Positions 9,998-21,057 of a DNA stretch of 64,000 bases are shown in pieces; the stretch's first letter is position 1, and each line of letters starts with the position of its first letter. The stretch spans positions 15,355,205-15,419,204 of the forward strand of contig CP034992.1 of assembly GCA_004026145.2 (NCBI GenBank), in the 5' to 3' direction. A program made the position numbers and the translations under genes. The stretch comes from Takifugu bimaculatus (lineage: Eukaryota > Chordata > Actinopteri > Tetraodontiformes > Tetraodontidae). The notes under the pieces were generated by a model. That model was not told where the DNA came from and made no database searches. It was given only the letters and a program-made list of their open reading frames with translations.

Positions 9998-11061
9998 TCA
10001 GGAAGTGGATGTTGTGCAGGAACGGACAGTCAAGTCAGTGTTCAAAGATAGAAGCCGGGACCCCTCATGGTTTGGGTGAAGGCCGTCCCGTTTAAAAAGA
10101 TGGGGTCTATTTAAAAAGGCAGCAAAATTGTCAACGAAGGGGATACTGTTGCCCAAGCAGTACCCCTTCAGCCACAGGTGCAGCTGGCGAAGGCGGCTGG
10201 TGATGACGTCACCGTAGCGAGGTGGGGGAAGCGGGCCGGAGATAATTAGCCGCTTCCCCGTGTCCAGCAGACGGTCCACCAGGGAGATGAAGTCCTGCTT
10301 CAGAACCTCCGACTGCTGAAATTTGAGGTCATTGATGCCGGGTTCCAGAACTAGCGTGGAGGCCGAGGGGTGCTGTGCACTCAGCTGCAGGGCCGAGGAT
10401 GTAACCTCCGCAACACGGGCACCGGGGTGACAGAAGGTCCGGCCATCGTGCTCCGCCACATGCCTGACCATTGAGGTCCCGACCACCAGCACCGAGTGGC
10501 CGCCTCTGATCGTCTGGAGGTGCGGCGGTGGCGGCAAGGAGCCTGGGGATGATGGCGCCGGGTCGTGGCTGCTCCTGACCAGGATGGTAGTGGAGGGCCA
10601 TGTCGAGCGAGCTGACCCTGGTTCCTCGTCTGGTGAGAGCCAGCTGGACGGACAGGACCAGGAGGCGAGCTGGAACAAGCGCCCACGGGAGGGAAGTCCT
10701 GCAGGCTTAGGATATCGTACCTGTTATCCAGTGGCAGATACGGGGGCGGAGGAGGGGGAGATGGACGAGCCCCAGCGCCCCTGGCCACCACCGACCAGGG
10801 TTCCCTTGGTTTGAGCGGTGTTGAGCTCACTAGGGCTCCTGCTCCGTCCCTGGTGATGAAACCCTGCGACTCCGTGGGGCGGAGGAAGGAGGTGGAATGA
10901 GCCGCTCCTTTGGGCATGGCTCCCTGGCGGTGCCGGCGGGACTCCGCCGGTGCTGTAGCTGGAATTTCAGACTGAACAACTTCAGTCAGAAAACTTTTAT
11001 TGTTAATTTTATTTTTCACATACCTAAGTCCTGAATGATTTAGGGCCAACATACTGTACAT
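9998..11061 (-). pseudogene. L2-B ORF1 with SGNH/esterase domain
   Basis: The N-terminal half reads from 11061, or from a better start at 10917 (MPKGAAHSTSFLRP), and is proline-rich. A frameshift at about 10650-10600 leads into a 226-codon stretch with an SGNH-hydrolase pattern: VLVVGTSMVRHV (serine block), LEPGINDL (GxND block), ISGPLPPP and RDGLHPN (DxxH block). ORF1 proteins with an esterase fold are known in CR1/L2 LINEs. The stop at 9998-10000 lies 3 nt before the ORF2 start, so the two ORFs are closely packed. Apart from the frameshift the esterase half is well preserved. Confidence 0.75.
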
Positions 11062-12738
11062 TTTTTATCTTTAGCTACCTTAAGAAGTATCCAGATCTCT
11101 CAAATTACATGGGACAGGTCTGCTCTCTGTAACCAGAGTCAGATTTAACCATGGAGGAATTAATCACATGTAGATGCTGGAACTTGCATCATCTAAAATG
11201 CTGAAAACTTCTCTTTGGTGATGCTTTTTGTTAAAACAATCAAGGCTTTTGAGTAATATCTTCCACTGCACTGCAACACTTACTCTTTTAATCTGTTTTT
11301 CTGTGTCTTCATAAACTCATCTGATTGTTATTATTGACATGACTGGACTTTGACTTTATATTAAACTATATTTTTGTTTTTCTTTTCTTTGTGCATTTTA
11401 AAATCTTGATGTAATTTTGTGTTCTGTTAAGATAAGTCGTCTTTTACTCATGACCACTGGTAAAAAGTCAGAGAGCAAATCTGATTGAGGCTTCATCTCA
11501 AAGACCACTTATGTAGATTATGCTGCCATCTTGTGTCTAAGCAGCACCCAAACTGCGGCCTGAGATAACAACAGTGTTGAGAGAAGATATCAAACAAATA
11601 TAGTAATAACCAGGGTGCAGTATGTCAAAAACCCAAGTGGGTTAACAGGCCTAACTTATATTCTTTTTTAAATTAACAATAGGCCATATTAAATTTTGAT
11701 TAATTAAACATTTATCTTTAATGCAAACTAAGAAGACACTTTAATGCAAACTAAGAAGAATTTTCTTGCCATTTAGCAAATCATGCTAAATGGCACCATG
11801 TGCTGCGAGAGCTGCAGCGTCACCACTGTCAGAGTTCTCTTAATGGGAGTTCTCCTGAGTTGCTCATTTCCATGCATGTACTATTGTTACTTATATAACG
11901 TATCGTAGTGCCCTTGTGTGGTGGGGCGAAAGTTGGTGGTTTAATTACAGCTCGTGGAATGTGGTTGTGACAGTGTGTTTATTCATTTATTATATGGTGA
12001 CCGTTGTGCTTTATTACGGTGACTAAAATGTTGGTGTCTGGAGTAAAAGGGTGGGTACCAGGAGAAACCTTTTGGTCTGTGCTGCAGTTTGTAAGAGTTG
12101 CCATTATTCATGTTCTTACACACACGACCCATGAATTTGAATGATTTTATGTGCATGGAAACGTTTCTAAATTTTAAGATTGCTGAGTGATAGTTGGTGT
12201 CAGGTGAAGGTTACCACTTTCGTCATCATCTGCATGTCATTTAATTGATTTTTAAGTCATTGATGGGATAATCCCCCAGGTTGAAATTCAGTCGGCAGAG
12301 GTAGGGATGCACCCAGCAAAGCTCCCGAATGTTAAAGTCTACCTGTTGCCACACAAATTAGTTTTGCTCTCCTTTAGTGTTTAATAAATTAGATTTCTAG
12401 ACAAGAGGAAGAAACAAGCTGCACTTGTTTCTGTGCTGGAGGTCACTTTAGTTCCTGCAGTGCAGAAATAAATGCTAGCTGTTATAAAAAGCACACACCT
12501 CAGTTTGACACTGGTTTCTTACTGTTGGCTGAATAAAAAAGGGGGGTAAGAAACTCTACAAGGAAATAAAAACAAAAAACTTTTTGTGTTCAAACAATGC
12601 AATGTTAATAGAGTACAATCACAACACTAGTGGAGTGGGCAGATTCAGTTAGCACCAGCTAAAGAAATAAAGAGGCTGCTATGAGTAGTTAATACCTCAC
12701 TGGACTGGTCTAATTTGGAAATCAGTCCAAAACGGATG
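11062..12738. other. Unique non-coding sequence, no gene recognised
   Basis: AT-rich intergenic DNA. Small structures only: a 23-bp tandem duplication (TTTAATGCAAACTAAGAAGA repeated near 11716-11760), a perfect 12-bp palindrome at 11767-11795, and a short (AT)n at 12739-12757. Confidence 0.5.
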
Positions 12739-12798
12739 CATATATATATATATATATCCATACAGGTTTCTAAAAAGCCCCTGTGCCACCCATCGTGT

Positions 12799-15131
12799 CT
12801 ATATGGTTAACAAGGTGGGATCCTTGTAGCAGACAGGGTGGGCATTCCTGCAGCAGTTCTCATCTCTCCAAATAAAGTTGGAACTCTTCAGGGTCATGAT
12901 GACACACTGAGCATTGTTAACTGTGCCAGGCTCACCCTCTGCCCAGTTGGTTTCAGTCACTGGTTCATTGCTCAGCCAGTACCACTGTCCACTGCAAGCG
13001 CTCCTACGCATCCCTATCCACAGGTCCATCAGGCCTGCCTGTTTGCCCAGGATGATTTTGTTGTAGACCTGGGTCATGTGTCCTCTCCTGGAAAAGCTTA
13101 CCAGCTCCAGTTGCTGATTTTGGCAGTACTGAAGAGACTCTCGCCATCCCCCTGCCACTGCTCCAATTCTGATCACCTCTGGGACCAAAAGACAGCCCCT
13201 GATGTCTGACCAGGGCAAACAGAGAAACTGAAGTGACTGTCACTGCATTAATTATTTGGTTTTTTTTATAAACAAAGAAAGGTTTAAGTCATACCTGCAC
13301 TTTTGCTAATGATAGCTGCTGGGTTGCCAAACATTAGGCCATCTTTTATTCCCAAGGAATAGACAGCCATTTTGGAGGAAGAGTGCCAGATTACACTTTT
13401 GTTCGATTGCAGGTCAATGTGGACTGAAACATAATCATTCCCGTCCAGTTGCTGCCAGTTTAAACTCTCCAAAGACTGATATCCCAGATGAACCCCAGCT
13501 GTCAGGTTCCTGTGGACAACAATCACGGCAACATTTCTTGCGTTTGGAACGGAGGTGACGATGGAACAGGCACCATGATCTGTCTCTGGTATCAGAGGGA
13601 TAAGTAAGCCCGGACGGTAGAGGATGGCTGATCCTGTTGCCTCCAGGAGTGGTGAGATTTGACTGGCCGATTTCACTTGCCTAGATTCTCTTTGTGACAG
13701 GAGGACGTATGCTCCATTTTCAACACCCTTTGTGAGAAAAGGAGGAATGTAGAACTTTTTTGTTTCTTCTTTGGTTGGGTACAGAGCTGTGTACAACTGT
13801 GCACACGTACAATTGCGCAGGTGGGCACATGCATGTCCAAAGAGGACAGCAATGGGCATTTTGGCACTCACAGCCCTAAAGGCTTCCTCTGGCTTTAACC
13901 AGATACTAGCAACCTGGTGTGGCAGAAGGAAGATGTTTTTAGAGGCAACACCTGTGAGGGTGACCATGTTGTTTTGTTCGGTGTTGATGATAACAAGACG
14001 GAAAGGGTTGTTTTCAGTTACAAATGTGGTGATCTGGTCTACAGGGTGACTGGTTCCATTGATGATGGGTACTGGTGGGATGAGATAGTCTGTCCCCAGT
14101 TTGTCAGTGGGTGTAACCAGAGAAGTCTGAATACTATGGTGTTTGTGGTGGACTTCACGGACAGTGATGAGCTTGTTGCTGCTAATCTGGAGGGAACTGT
14201 TGGAGATTTCTGATCTTGAGAGCTCCAGATGGGCTTCAACATCAAATGTTTGAGTTTCTCCAGCACTCAGAATCAGTGTGTCTTTGTGATGTTCATATCC
14301 CTTAATGACAACTTCAGTTTCATGAAACAAAGCTGTAATTATGATCATGTTTTTTGGCAAAGCTGGATAAAAATTAGCAATATTTTCCGGAAAAGCCACA
14401 ATAAATTTCAGACCGGTGACACCATCTGTGGATTCTGTGAAAGGAAACAGGAAAGATCAGTCTGACATGCTAATGGATCGAGGTTAAAGGTACCAGGTTC
14501 CAGCTCAGTTAATTGTGGCAACAGAAAGACCAAGGCTAAGAGCTAAAACCAACTGCTAACGAGTTCCTGCTCAGTTCCACATATTGTGGTATCAAACTAA
14601 GACCAAGGTAATGCTAAAATGCTAGAAGAAAGGCTAACAGATTAAGGCTAAAGCTAAAATTTTCCTCTTTTTTTAAATTTGTTTTTAAATCAGGCTTACA
14701 GGCTAACAACTTTGAAAACATTTGTTCTTTCCATAACAAAACAAGACCAGAGCTGGGCAACAAGCTGAATCTCAGAATAATCCAAATCCGCTATTTTCAT
14801 TATTGTGATAATAATATGAGGCTGAAGATGAGAGCTAATAGACCTCAGGTTTTAAAGTTAATAAACTAATAACTAGCAACAGTTCCAGTTATCATGATCA
14901 TCAAGACTGAGGCTGAAACTATAGACAAAACTAAACTGTCTTCTGTTAAATCTGGAGGGTAGAACAGGATAACATGCAAACAAACTGGGACTAATGCTAT
15001 AGCACATTAATACAATTTACTACACTACAGCATATGAAAGAGAATAGACCCTAAAAGTGAAAGGTTTGACCTTGTATGCCAGAGCTGAGTGTCGCCTCAA
15101 CCAGTAGAATGGGCAGCAACACAGGAAACAT
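12799..15131 (-). CDS. Secreted IgGFc-binding-like / C-type lectin protein, three exons
   Basis: Model on the minus strand: exon 1 15131-15071 (61 nt), exon 2 14434-13295 (1140 nt), exon 3 13205-12799 (407 nt). All junctions have GT donors and AG acceptors and the phases agree, giving 1608 nt (535 codons plus stop). Exon 1 is a signal peptide (MFPVLLPILLVEATLSSG). Exon 2 encodes about 380 residues resembling the N-terminal domain of IgG Fc-binding protein (FIVAFPENIANFYPAL, then LGTDYLIPPVP), with several N-glycosylation sequons (NSS, NGT, NCT, NLT, NKS). Exon 3 is a C-type lectin fold (LWIGMRRS, QWYWLSNEPV, NWAEGEPG, WRDENCCRNAHPVC). The calcium/sugar motifs are EPG and WRD instead of EPN and WND, so sugar binding may differ. 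The likely role is an extracellular or mucosal binding protein. Non-coding 5' exons may lie upstream: an AG acceptor precedes the ATG-containing leader at about 15168. Confidence 0.8.
13296..14434 (-). other. IgGFc-binding-like domain exon of the lectin gene
   Basis: Single large exon carrying the whole N-terminal domain. It opens with two bases completing the split codon from exon 1 (phase 1) and ends with one base of the codon completed in exon 3. A one-exon domain in phase 1 at both ends is a symmetric module that can be shuffled without breaking the frame. Confidence 0.7.
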
Positions 15132-15259
15132 GGTGAAAACAAGGAACCAGTGATGAATCTGAAACCTGAATCTGAAAGGTTAGAGAAAGATATTTAAAAT
15201 AAAATGTATTTCAACTAATGTTAGAATTATGTCTTGGACTGCACTTTAAGAAAACACCT
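15103..15259 (-). repeat. Perfect 157-bp inverted duplication, original arm (contains exon 1)
   Basis: Every base of 15103-15259 matches the reverse complement of 15829-15985 when compared letter by letter. The segment spans the 5' UTR acceptor, the start codon and the first 10 codons of the lectin gene signal peptide. This arm is taken as the original because only here do exon 1 and its donor continue into the gene. Confidence 0.95.
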
Positions 15260-15743
15260 CATACCTCTTAACTCCAGCAAATCTGAATTAAATATACTTT
15301 CTAAATTTAGTATTATAGCAGCCAAAGTTGTGGTCATGATGCCTCCTGATGCTTGTTTGCTATTGTCCTTATTCTGAAATCATTATAGGGATTCTTCAAA
15401 TAAATTATGCTTTGTCTTACCTTTCAGGTGATGTGTGACTCTTTGTTCCTCATGAATCACCTGATTTCTTCCTCTCTTCTCTACATGCTGGAACAAAATT
15501 TGTAATTCAAACAACAAAGTGATGTGGACGTTTGCATGAGATTTACATGGTTGAGGCCCAAAACCTCACTCCACATTGGTGAAAGTCTTGACTTTGGATT
15601 GACGGTGGGTCGCTGTGGCATCTGACAGAAGACATAGCATAGCAACAGAACAAACATAAAGAACTAAAAACAAACAAACGGAAGTAATGACTTATACCAT
15701 GACAATTAATGACTGGAGAAAATAATTAACAGAGTAAATACAA

Positions 15744-15747
<4 letters not shown>

Positions 15748-15828
<81 letters not shown>
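15748..15828. repeat. (TA)n microsatellite, left of the inverted copy
   Basis: About 40 TA units ending exactly where the inverted copy of the exon-1 segment begins. Confidence 0.95.
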
Positions 15829-15831
<3 letters not shown>

Positions 15832-15981
15832 TGTTTTCTTAAAGTGCAGTCCAAGACATAATTCTAACATTAGTTGAAATACATTTTATTTTAAATATCT
15901 TTCTCTAACCTTTCAGATTCAGGTTTCAGATTCATCACTGGTTCCTTGTTTTCACCATGTTTCCTGTGTTGCTGCCCATTC

Positions 15982-15985
<4 letters not shown>
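15829..15985 (+). repeat. Perfect 157-bp inverted duplication, second arm
   Basis: Inverted, identical copy of 15103-15259, placed between two (TA)n arrays. It holds a second, inverted start codon and signal-peptide beginning (MFPVLLPILL) that runs in frame into the TA repeat. 569 bp separate the two arms. It has no downstream exon on the plus strand and is not considered a gene. Confidence 0.95.

Positions 15986-16050
<65 letters not shown>
15986..16050. repeat. (TA)n microsatellite, right of the inverted copy
   Basis: About 33 TA units directly after the inverted copy, followed by CACACACC and further AT-rich sequence. Confidence 0.95.
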
Positions 16051-16057
<7 letters not shown>

Positions 16058-16769
16058 CTTGTTTAAGACAGACATATAATATATATTATATATACATAAT
16101 ATACTGTATATTATTATTATATTATACATATATAGGGGTGAAGCTTTTGATTCCCTTGTGATGCTCAGGTTTTCCCTGTCTCTGATATTTGTTATTATTA
16201 CTGTGAAAAACTTTAAAAGTGACTCATACTGTTTGAAAATATGCACACTTGAATGAATTTTTTTTAAAGGATTATGTCTTTACAAAAACATGATTTTTGG
16301 TCATCAGCTTTGTATTACCATGGTGGTAGGGTCTCAGTTGAGAGATGTGTGTTGTCTTGCATTCGCACCTGTCACCTATAGAGCACACTTTCATTGTTTT
16401 TCATGATGAGCAGATAACATGCAGCATAATATGAATCGGATTGAGAAAATGATTTAAAACCTAATTTTCATTCTATTAAATTTGCCAAGTTGCCCGACTT
16501 GTTGCCGCCCCTCCTGCAGGTTGTCAGAATTCAGGTTGTCTAGGGATTGGCGTATTTGACTGTTGAATATGATTCAGTCTCATTGCGGTCATGTAAAAGT
16601 AAACAATCTAAGTTGTTTAGAGGATGAAAATAGTCACCTTTAATTCCCTGACAGTTATCTTCAATAGACAATAGGACTGCCCTTTTTGTGTTTGTTAAAT
16701 AAAACCCATTTTGGACCTTTCATCACTGTGTCTTGCCTGCGTTCGGGTCCTGTACAACCATGTATCGTA
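16051..16769. other. Non-coding; possible decayed Gypsy LTR end
   Basis: AT-rich sequence. The segment from about 16690, with AATAAAACCC and then CTGCGTTCGGGTCCTGTA, resembles the end of a fish Gypsy LTR and would suit the Gypsy pol remnant downstream, but no second LTR was found to confirm it. Confidence 0.3.
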
Positions 16770-16935
16770 AGAGACCAGGCTCATATAGGGGAACCCTACT
16801 GCTGATGGCCGGCTGGGTAGAGACAGAGGAGATGGGGGGGGGGTAGAGGAGAGAATAGGTAGAATATAGAAATACATTATATTAATAAAATAAGCTGCTG
16901 GTAGAGTCGGGTTGGGTGGGTCAGCGAAGTCGGAG
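16770..16935 (-). mobile_element. L2-A 3' UTR fragment, inverted
   Basis: The minus strand carries the L2-A landmarks CCGACTTCGCTGACCCACCC, the TCTCCTCTACC region and CCAGCCGGCCATCAGCAGTA. Only part of the 3' UTR is present. Confidence 0.7.
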
Positions 16936-16949
16936 GTCAGTAGGTCAGT

Positions 16950-18290
16950 CAAGAAAAAAAAAATTGAGAAACAGATGCAACAGATGTTGGATGACAGCAT
17001 CATTGCACCAGTTTGAGGTTCTTGGGCTGCCCTTCTGGTCATTGTAACCGGGACTGATTGTGATTAACAATTTTTTGTGGATTTCCTTGGTCTGAATCAA
17101 GTTAGGGTGAAGGGTTTTTTTGCACTGTGGCTTGATTGAATTCAAATTCCTTCCTTTTCTTCTATGCAATGCACCAATCCACATTTCAGAGGGTTATGAA
17201 CTTAGTCCTAGCTGGTCTAATCTGCAAGTCCGGTACATTTTACCTTGACAACATTGTTGTAGCCTTGCCCACTTTTGAGCAACATCTCATAGAACTGGAG
17301 GAAGTTCTTGCCAGGTTAAAGTCAGCAAGCCTCTCCTTGAAGCTCAACAATTGTCAGTTCTGGATTGCCCAATTGACCTTCCTTGGCTAGAGTCACCCTT
17401 TGCATCTAGCGCCCATAGTTAGATAAAGTGAAGACGGTGGTGGAATTCATGTTCTCCTCTGTGAAGCAAGCATGCTAGTTTCTTGGACTGAGGGGTTATT
17501 AGCATTCCATTGTGTATGACATTTTGTGCCATTTTTGCCCTTACAGAGAAAGGTGCCCCATTCAAATGGAACAACAGGCATGGAAGGCAAGGCAAGACTT
17601 TGTAACCACAGCACCTGTCCTAAGTTTCCTGTACATTTTACAGCCCTTCTTCATCCATACTGATGCATGTGATGTGGGCCTTTGAGCTGCACTGCAATGG
17701 GATGATTTAGGTAGGGATTTTGCTGTGGTGTTTGGAGAAGGCATATTCAAATCCAGAAAAGGGGTATTTGCTGTTATATGATTTTGGAGCATTTCAGGGC
17801 TTATTTTGAGGGCATTCATGCAACTAACTACAGTAGCCAAGTCTCTTCATCTTCAGGACTTTGATTTCGGTGTGGTCCATAGGCCAGGTGAATGTGCCTG
17901 ATTCACTGTCTCATAATCCTCTTACAAATACAGACTCTCTTTCCTGACTACACAGTGATAGGAGACCTGGATCTCTGCATACTGTTCCCAGGTATACTGG
18001 CAGAACACACCCAGGTACAACCGTAAGATGCAGTGCTGGACAGGGAGCATACCTCCTCACGGTATTTTGTGCATGTTTGTCTCTACTTTCACCACCTGAA
18101 AATAAAGTATGGTCTGAATCCATGAAAACAGTCAAATCTTTATGCCACCAGTGCTATGCATGGACGTTGGCTCAAATATCATGATAAACATCCCACAGCT
18201 GGACACTTCGGCGTTGCAAACATCTTTGGCACTTACTTCTCTGGCAGAGTATGGTCTTGGATGTCCATAAGAATCAGAGTCAGGATATGA
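16950..18290 (+). pseudogene. Degraded Gypsy-type pol (RT to integrase)
   Basis: Plus-strand remnants in the order expected for Ty3/Gypsy pol. QMQQMLDDSIIAPV marks the RT start (16970). HQSTFQRVMNLVLAGL and YLDNIVVALPTFEQHLIELE form the palm, with catalytic YLDD changed to YLDN (17245). LSLKLNNCQFWIAQLTFLG follows (17330-17388), then RNase H remnants to about 17890. An integrase zinc-finger start, HDKHPTAGHFGVA, lies near 18180. Many frameshifts and stops are present. It is much older than the neighbouring elements and unrelated in strand and sequence to the Gypsy element at 19.7-28.6 kb. Confidence 0.8.
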
Positions 18291-19344
18291 AAGTGGCAAT
18301 CATCAAGGTTACATGTCATTTCTGGACAGAAATCACCGTGGCTAACAACCGTAGTGATGTTTTCCACAGTGATGCAAGCTTGTGTTGAGCAGTCCAGCAG
18401 GAGGAGTAGTAGAAACCATTTTATGTCCTCTTTGGCTCCTCCCTCTCACCAGGGGCCAGCCGGCATCACGTTAGAACAATTAGTTTGGGCCAAAACTATT
18501 AACATTTTATATCTCAATGCTAAGTTCTTGTTCATATGAATAGAGTCGATACATAGCAACCTACACATATTAATCCTTAGGGGAAAGTGATTTCATCCAC
18601 TGCAGTGTCCACCACCCCCTGATATCTTGGTTAGTCCATAGGGTATGTTAGGGAGTCTTCATCATCCGTCTCCAGTCGCGGGGATCAGTACATTCCAATT
18701 CACAACTAGTGATCGGCCAGGGAGAATGATACAGCAGCAACAATTGTAGAATACATGGAATGTGGCACATTTTGATGTATTCAGAAGTGTGATAGATTAT
18801 GTTCCTGAGTATAATCCAACATCAATTCCATAGCATTGTTGTGAGTGTTACCAACGTGTTCCATTTTTTAAAAATTTTGAGTCAGGGATCTGCAAAGATG
18901 TTGAGTCTTCAGATCGTCTTTCTCCAAGTGATAATGATGACCACCATTTGCCTCTGAGTGTCTCTATTTTATTTGAAACAGAGCGAGAGTCCTGGAAATT
19001 TGCTACAGATTTAGAACAATCAGGGTTGGCCTCCTACTGTGGAGTAGTGAAACACCACAGATCTGGAGTGTCAGAGATAGGAAAGGTCAGTGTTATTACC
19101 ACTTTCCGAGAAAAGGTTTGTGTCACCTTCACATCTTTGGGATCATAAGTACTCCATATCGAATTACCATCAGAATTCACAGTCAGGGTATGAAATTTGG
19201 TATGGACCTTTCCACCTAAAAGAAAGAGAACCCTTAATAATAATCACCATACTAAAATGGATAAATTGACTTCTCCAATGGTTATGGGAGCCCGTCAGAA
19301 ATCTGGAAGTGAAATCTTCACAAATTCTTGGTCAGTAATCATAT
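18291..19344. other. Unassigned sequence downstream of the Gypsy pol remnant
   Basis: Short ORFs only, none with recognisable domains. It may be the decayed 3' part of the preceding Gypsy element. Confidence 0.35.
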
Positions 19345-19460
19345 ACCGTATTTTCCGCACTATAAAACGCACTGGATTATAAAGAGCACTGTCAATAAAT
19401 GGTCTATTTTCTAACTTTTTTCATATAAAGTGCACAAGGACTATAAGGCACATTAAACAA
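19345..19460 (+). mobile_element. Terminal motif of a common vertebrate DNA-transposon/MITE family
   Basis: ACCGTATTTTCCGCACTATA followed by repeats of the type CACTGGATTATAA and CACAAGGACTATAAGGCAC. I recognise this as the end of a repeat that is widespread in fish and amphibian genomes, but I cannot assign the superfamily from this piece. The opposite end was not found. Confidence 0.5.
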
Positions 19461-19711
19461 AACAAAAATAGCCAGATAAATTCATCAAACTTTATTAAAC
19501 ACATTTATATTGTTCACACATGAGCATATACACAATAACTCTTAGTTAGTTATTGTTTAGTTATAATACGTAAAGTATCCAGCTTTTCTTTGTAAGTTTT
19601 TGGTAGTTGCTGCGAGACGGTAGTTTGCGTGTGGATGGAGAGATTACGTCTTTTCATAAAACAAAAGCACCAGGAAACACCATTTCAAACATTGATAGCA
19701 CAGGACATTCA

Positions 19712-19919
19712 TGTAGCAATACTCTATACTTTGCATGTATCCCTAAGAGAGACGAGACGAGTGTATCCTTTCTATTGCTTTAATCACACACACGAGTACT
19801 CAGCAAGCACATAAAACATACCGCCAAAAGGGGAATGGGCGTTACCCTAAATGTGTCCGCAGTAGTTACCAACATCAGCACATTAGTTCCACTTATTGGT
19901 TCCTACCAATATTCCTAAA
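19712..19919 (-). repeat. 3' LTR of the minus-strand Gypsy element, with polypurine tract
   Basis: On the minus strand a polypurine tract (AAAAGGGGGAGA, 19931-19920) is followed by a 208-bp LTR beginning TTTAGGAATATTGGTAGG and ending in TTGCTACA. The first bases are probably a mutated TG. Inside is a poly(A)-signal-like ATTAAAGC stretch. It follows the 3' end of pol at about 20240. The matching 5' LTR was not found near 29 kb. Confidence 0.6.
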
Positions 19920-20242
19920 TCTCCCCCTTTTAGTGAGTTACCCACATTTCTTTTAACATCAACAACCGTTATTTTCTTTCACTGTACATACAAACACAAA
20001 TATTTCTGTATAACTTTAACTCAGGAATGTACAGTATGCAATAATCAATTAGCTTAGCAAATGAATTAATTTTAAACTCATTTCTTTTAAAGTCAAACAA
20101 TAAACTTCAAGGCACTTTCCTATCTCAGGGTCAGGTTAGACTGCCTGAGTCCCCAAAGCTGCGCAGGGGTTATTCTGCCCTGTGTGACCACAGCTTTCTA
20201 TGTAAGACAGGTTTTTATTATAATTCCATTCTCACTGGTCTT

Positions 20243-21057
20243 CTAATCATGCACCCTGATCTAGTAGCAGTAGGAGTCTCTGGAATGACCCTGATGTGGG
20301 ATCGATTTCTCCGAAGACTTCCTGAGCCCAACTCGATGTTGTAGGACCTTGGTGTCTGGGCTGGACCTGGACCCAGGTTACCCGGTGTTCTTCACCCAGA
20401 CTCTGTCCTGGTCGGAGCTCCTGTCTCTGCTGTGCGCAGTGTCTTATGTTGAAACAGGATGCTTGCTTCTCCTTCATTTCCTGATCCTTCTCTCTGAAAG
20501 CTTGTAGATCAGGCTACCTTGGCTCCAAGTTCTCCTGACTGATGGGCAGGGGTGTTCTGATGTTTTGACCCATCAGGAGCTGTGCAGGAGATGCGCCTTG
20601 CGCCAAGGGTGTGGCCCTGTAAGCCATGAGGGCCTTATGTGGATCCTCTCCCTTCCTCAGGAGAGATTTGACTGTTCCCACAGCCCTTTCAGCGGTTCCG
20701 GGAAGGTATGCTCCTCCTTGGCACATATTGCACAGTTTCCCACTTTCTGCTTTATCTGCTTTTACAGCCCAGTCCACCATACGGACCGTTGTGCTCTGGC
20801 AATACACTTTGTGATGCCCTGATGACCTTCATGAACTTTTTCCAGCATCTCCACTTGCATAGAGACAGGGATGACGAGTCGGTCACCTTTCATTAGCAGT
20901 CCATCAGCAAGTAGCAGGTCCTGTTGATACTGCCAGTACAGCTGAAGCTCTGGTGGGAGAGCCTTCCTTTGGTCAGGCCATCCAGTTTGCACCAGGTTCT
21001 TCAGTCTGTTGCAGACACTGTCTATATCCTGTGCGGTTCTGATCTGAGCCAGCCTCC
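20243..21057 (-). pseudogene. Gypsy integrase and pol C-terminus, minus strand
   Basis: A linker (RLAQIRTAQDIDSVCNRLKN) ends at the retrovirus boundary 21057. It is followed by VHEGHQGITKCIARAQRSVW (integrase zinc-finger region), an integrase core C-terminal part (GTAERAVGTVKSLLRKGEDP, YRATPL) and the pol tail up to about 20243, which is frameshifted. The first integrase aspartates are missing through deletion. It is the continuation of the gag-protease-RT block at 26741-28600, the two parts now separated by an endogenous retrovirus and an L2-A piece. Confidence 0.75.

Larger units (their letters stand above)
6152..11061 (-). mobile_element. L2-B LINE, nearly full length
   Basis: Read on the minus strand, this 4.9-kb element has ORF1 (11061-9998), ORF2 (9994-6945), a 3' UTR with an internal 88-bp tandem repeat, and a terminal (ATTGA)n tail at 6152-6175 after CATATAAATAAAGAT. 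A second copy lies on the plus strand at 47834-52356 with the same 3' UTR and tail. Both ORFs carry frameshifts or stops. I place the 5' end near 11061 but it is not sharply defined. Confidence 0.85.

Noticed and set aside
15935..16246. ORFs with long Tyr-Ile repeats
   Set aside because: Translation of the (TA)n microsatellite; no gene structure around them.
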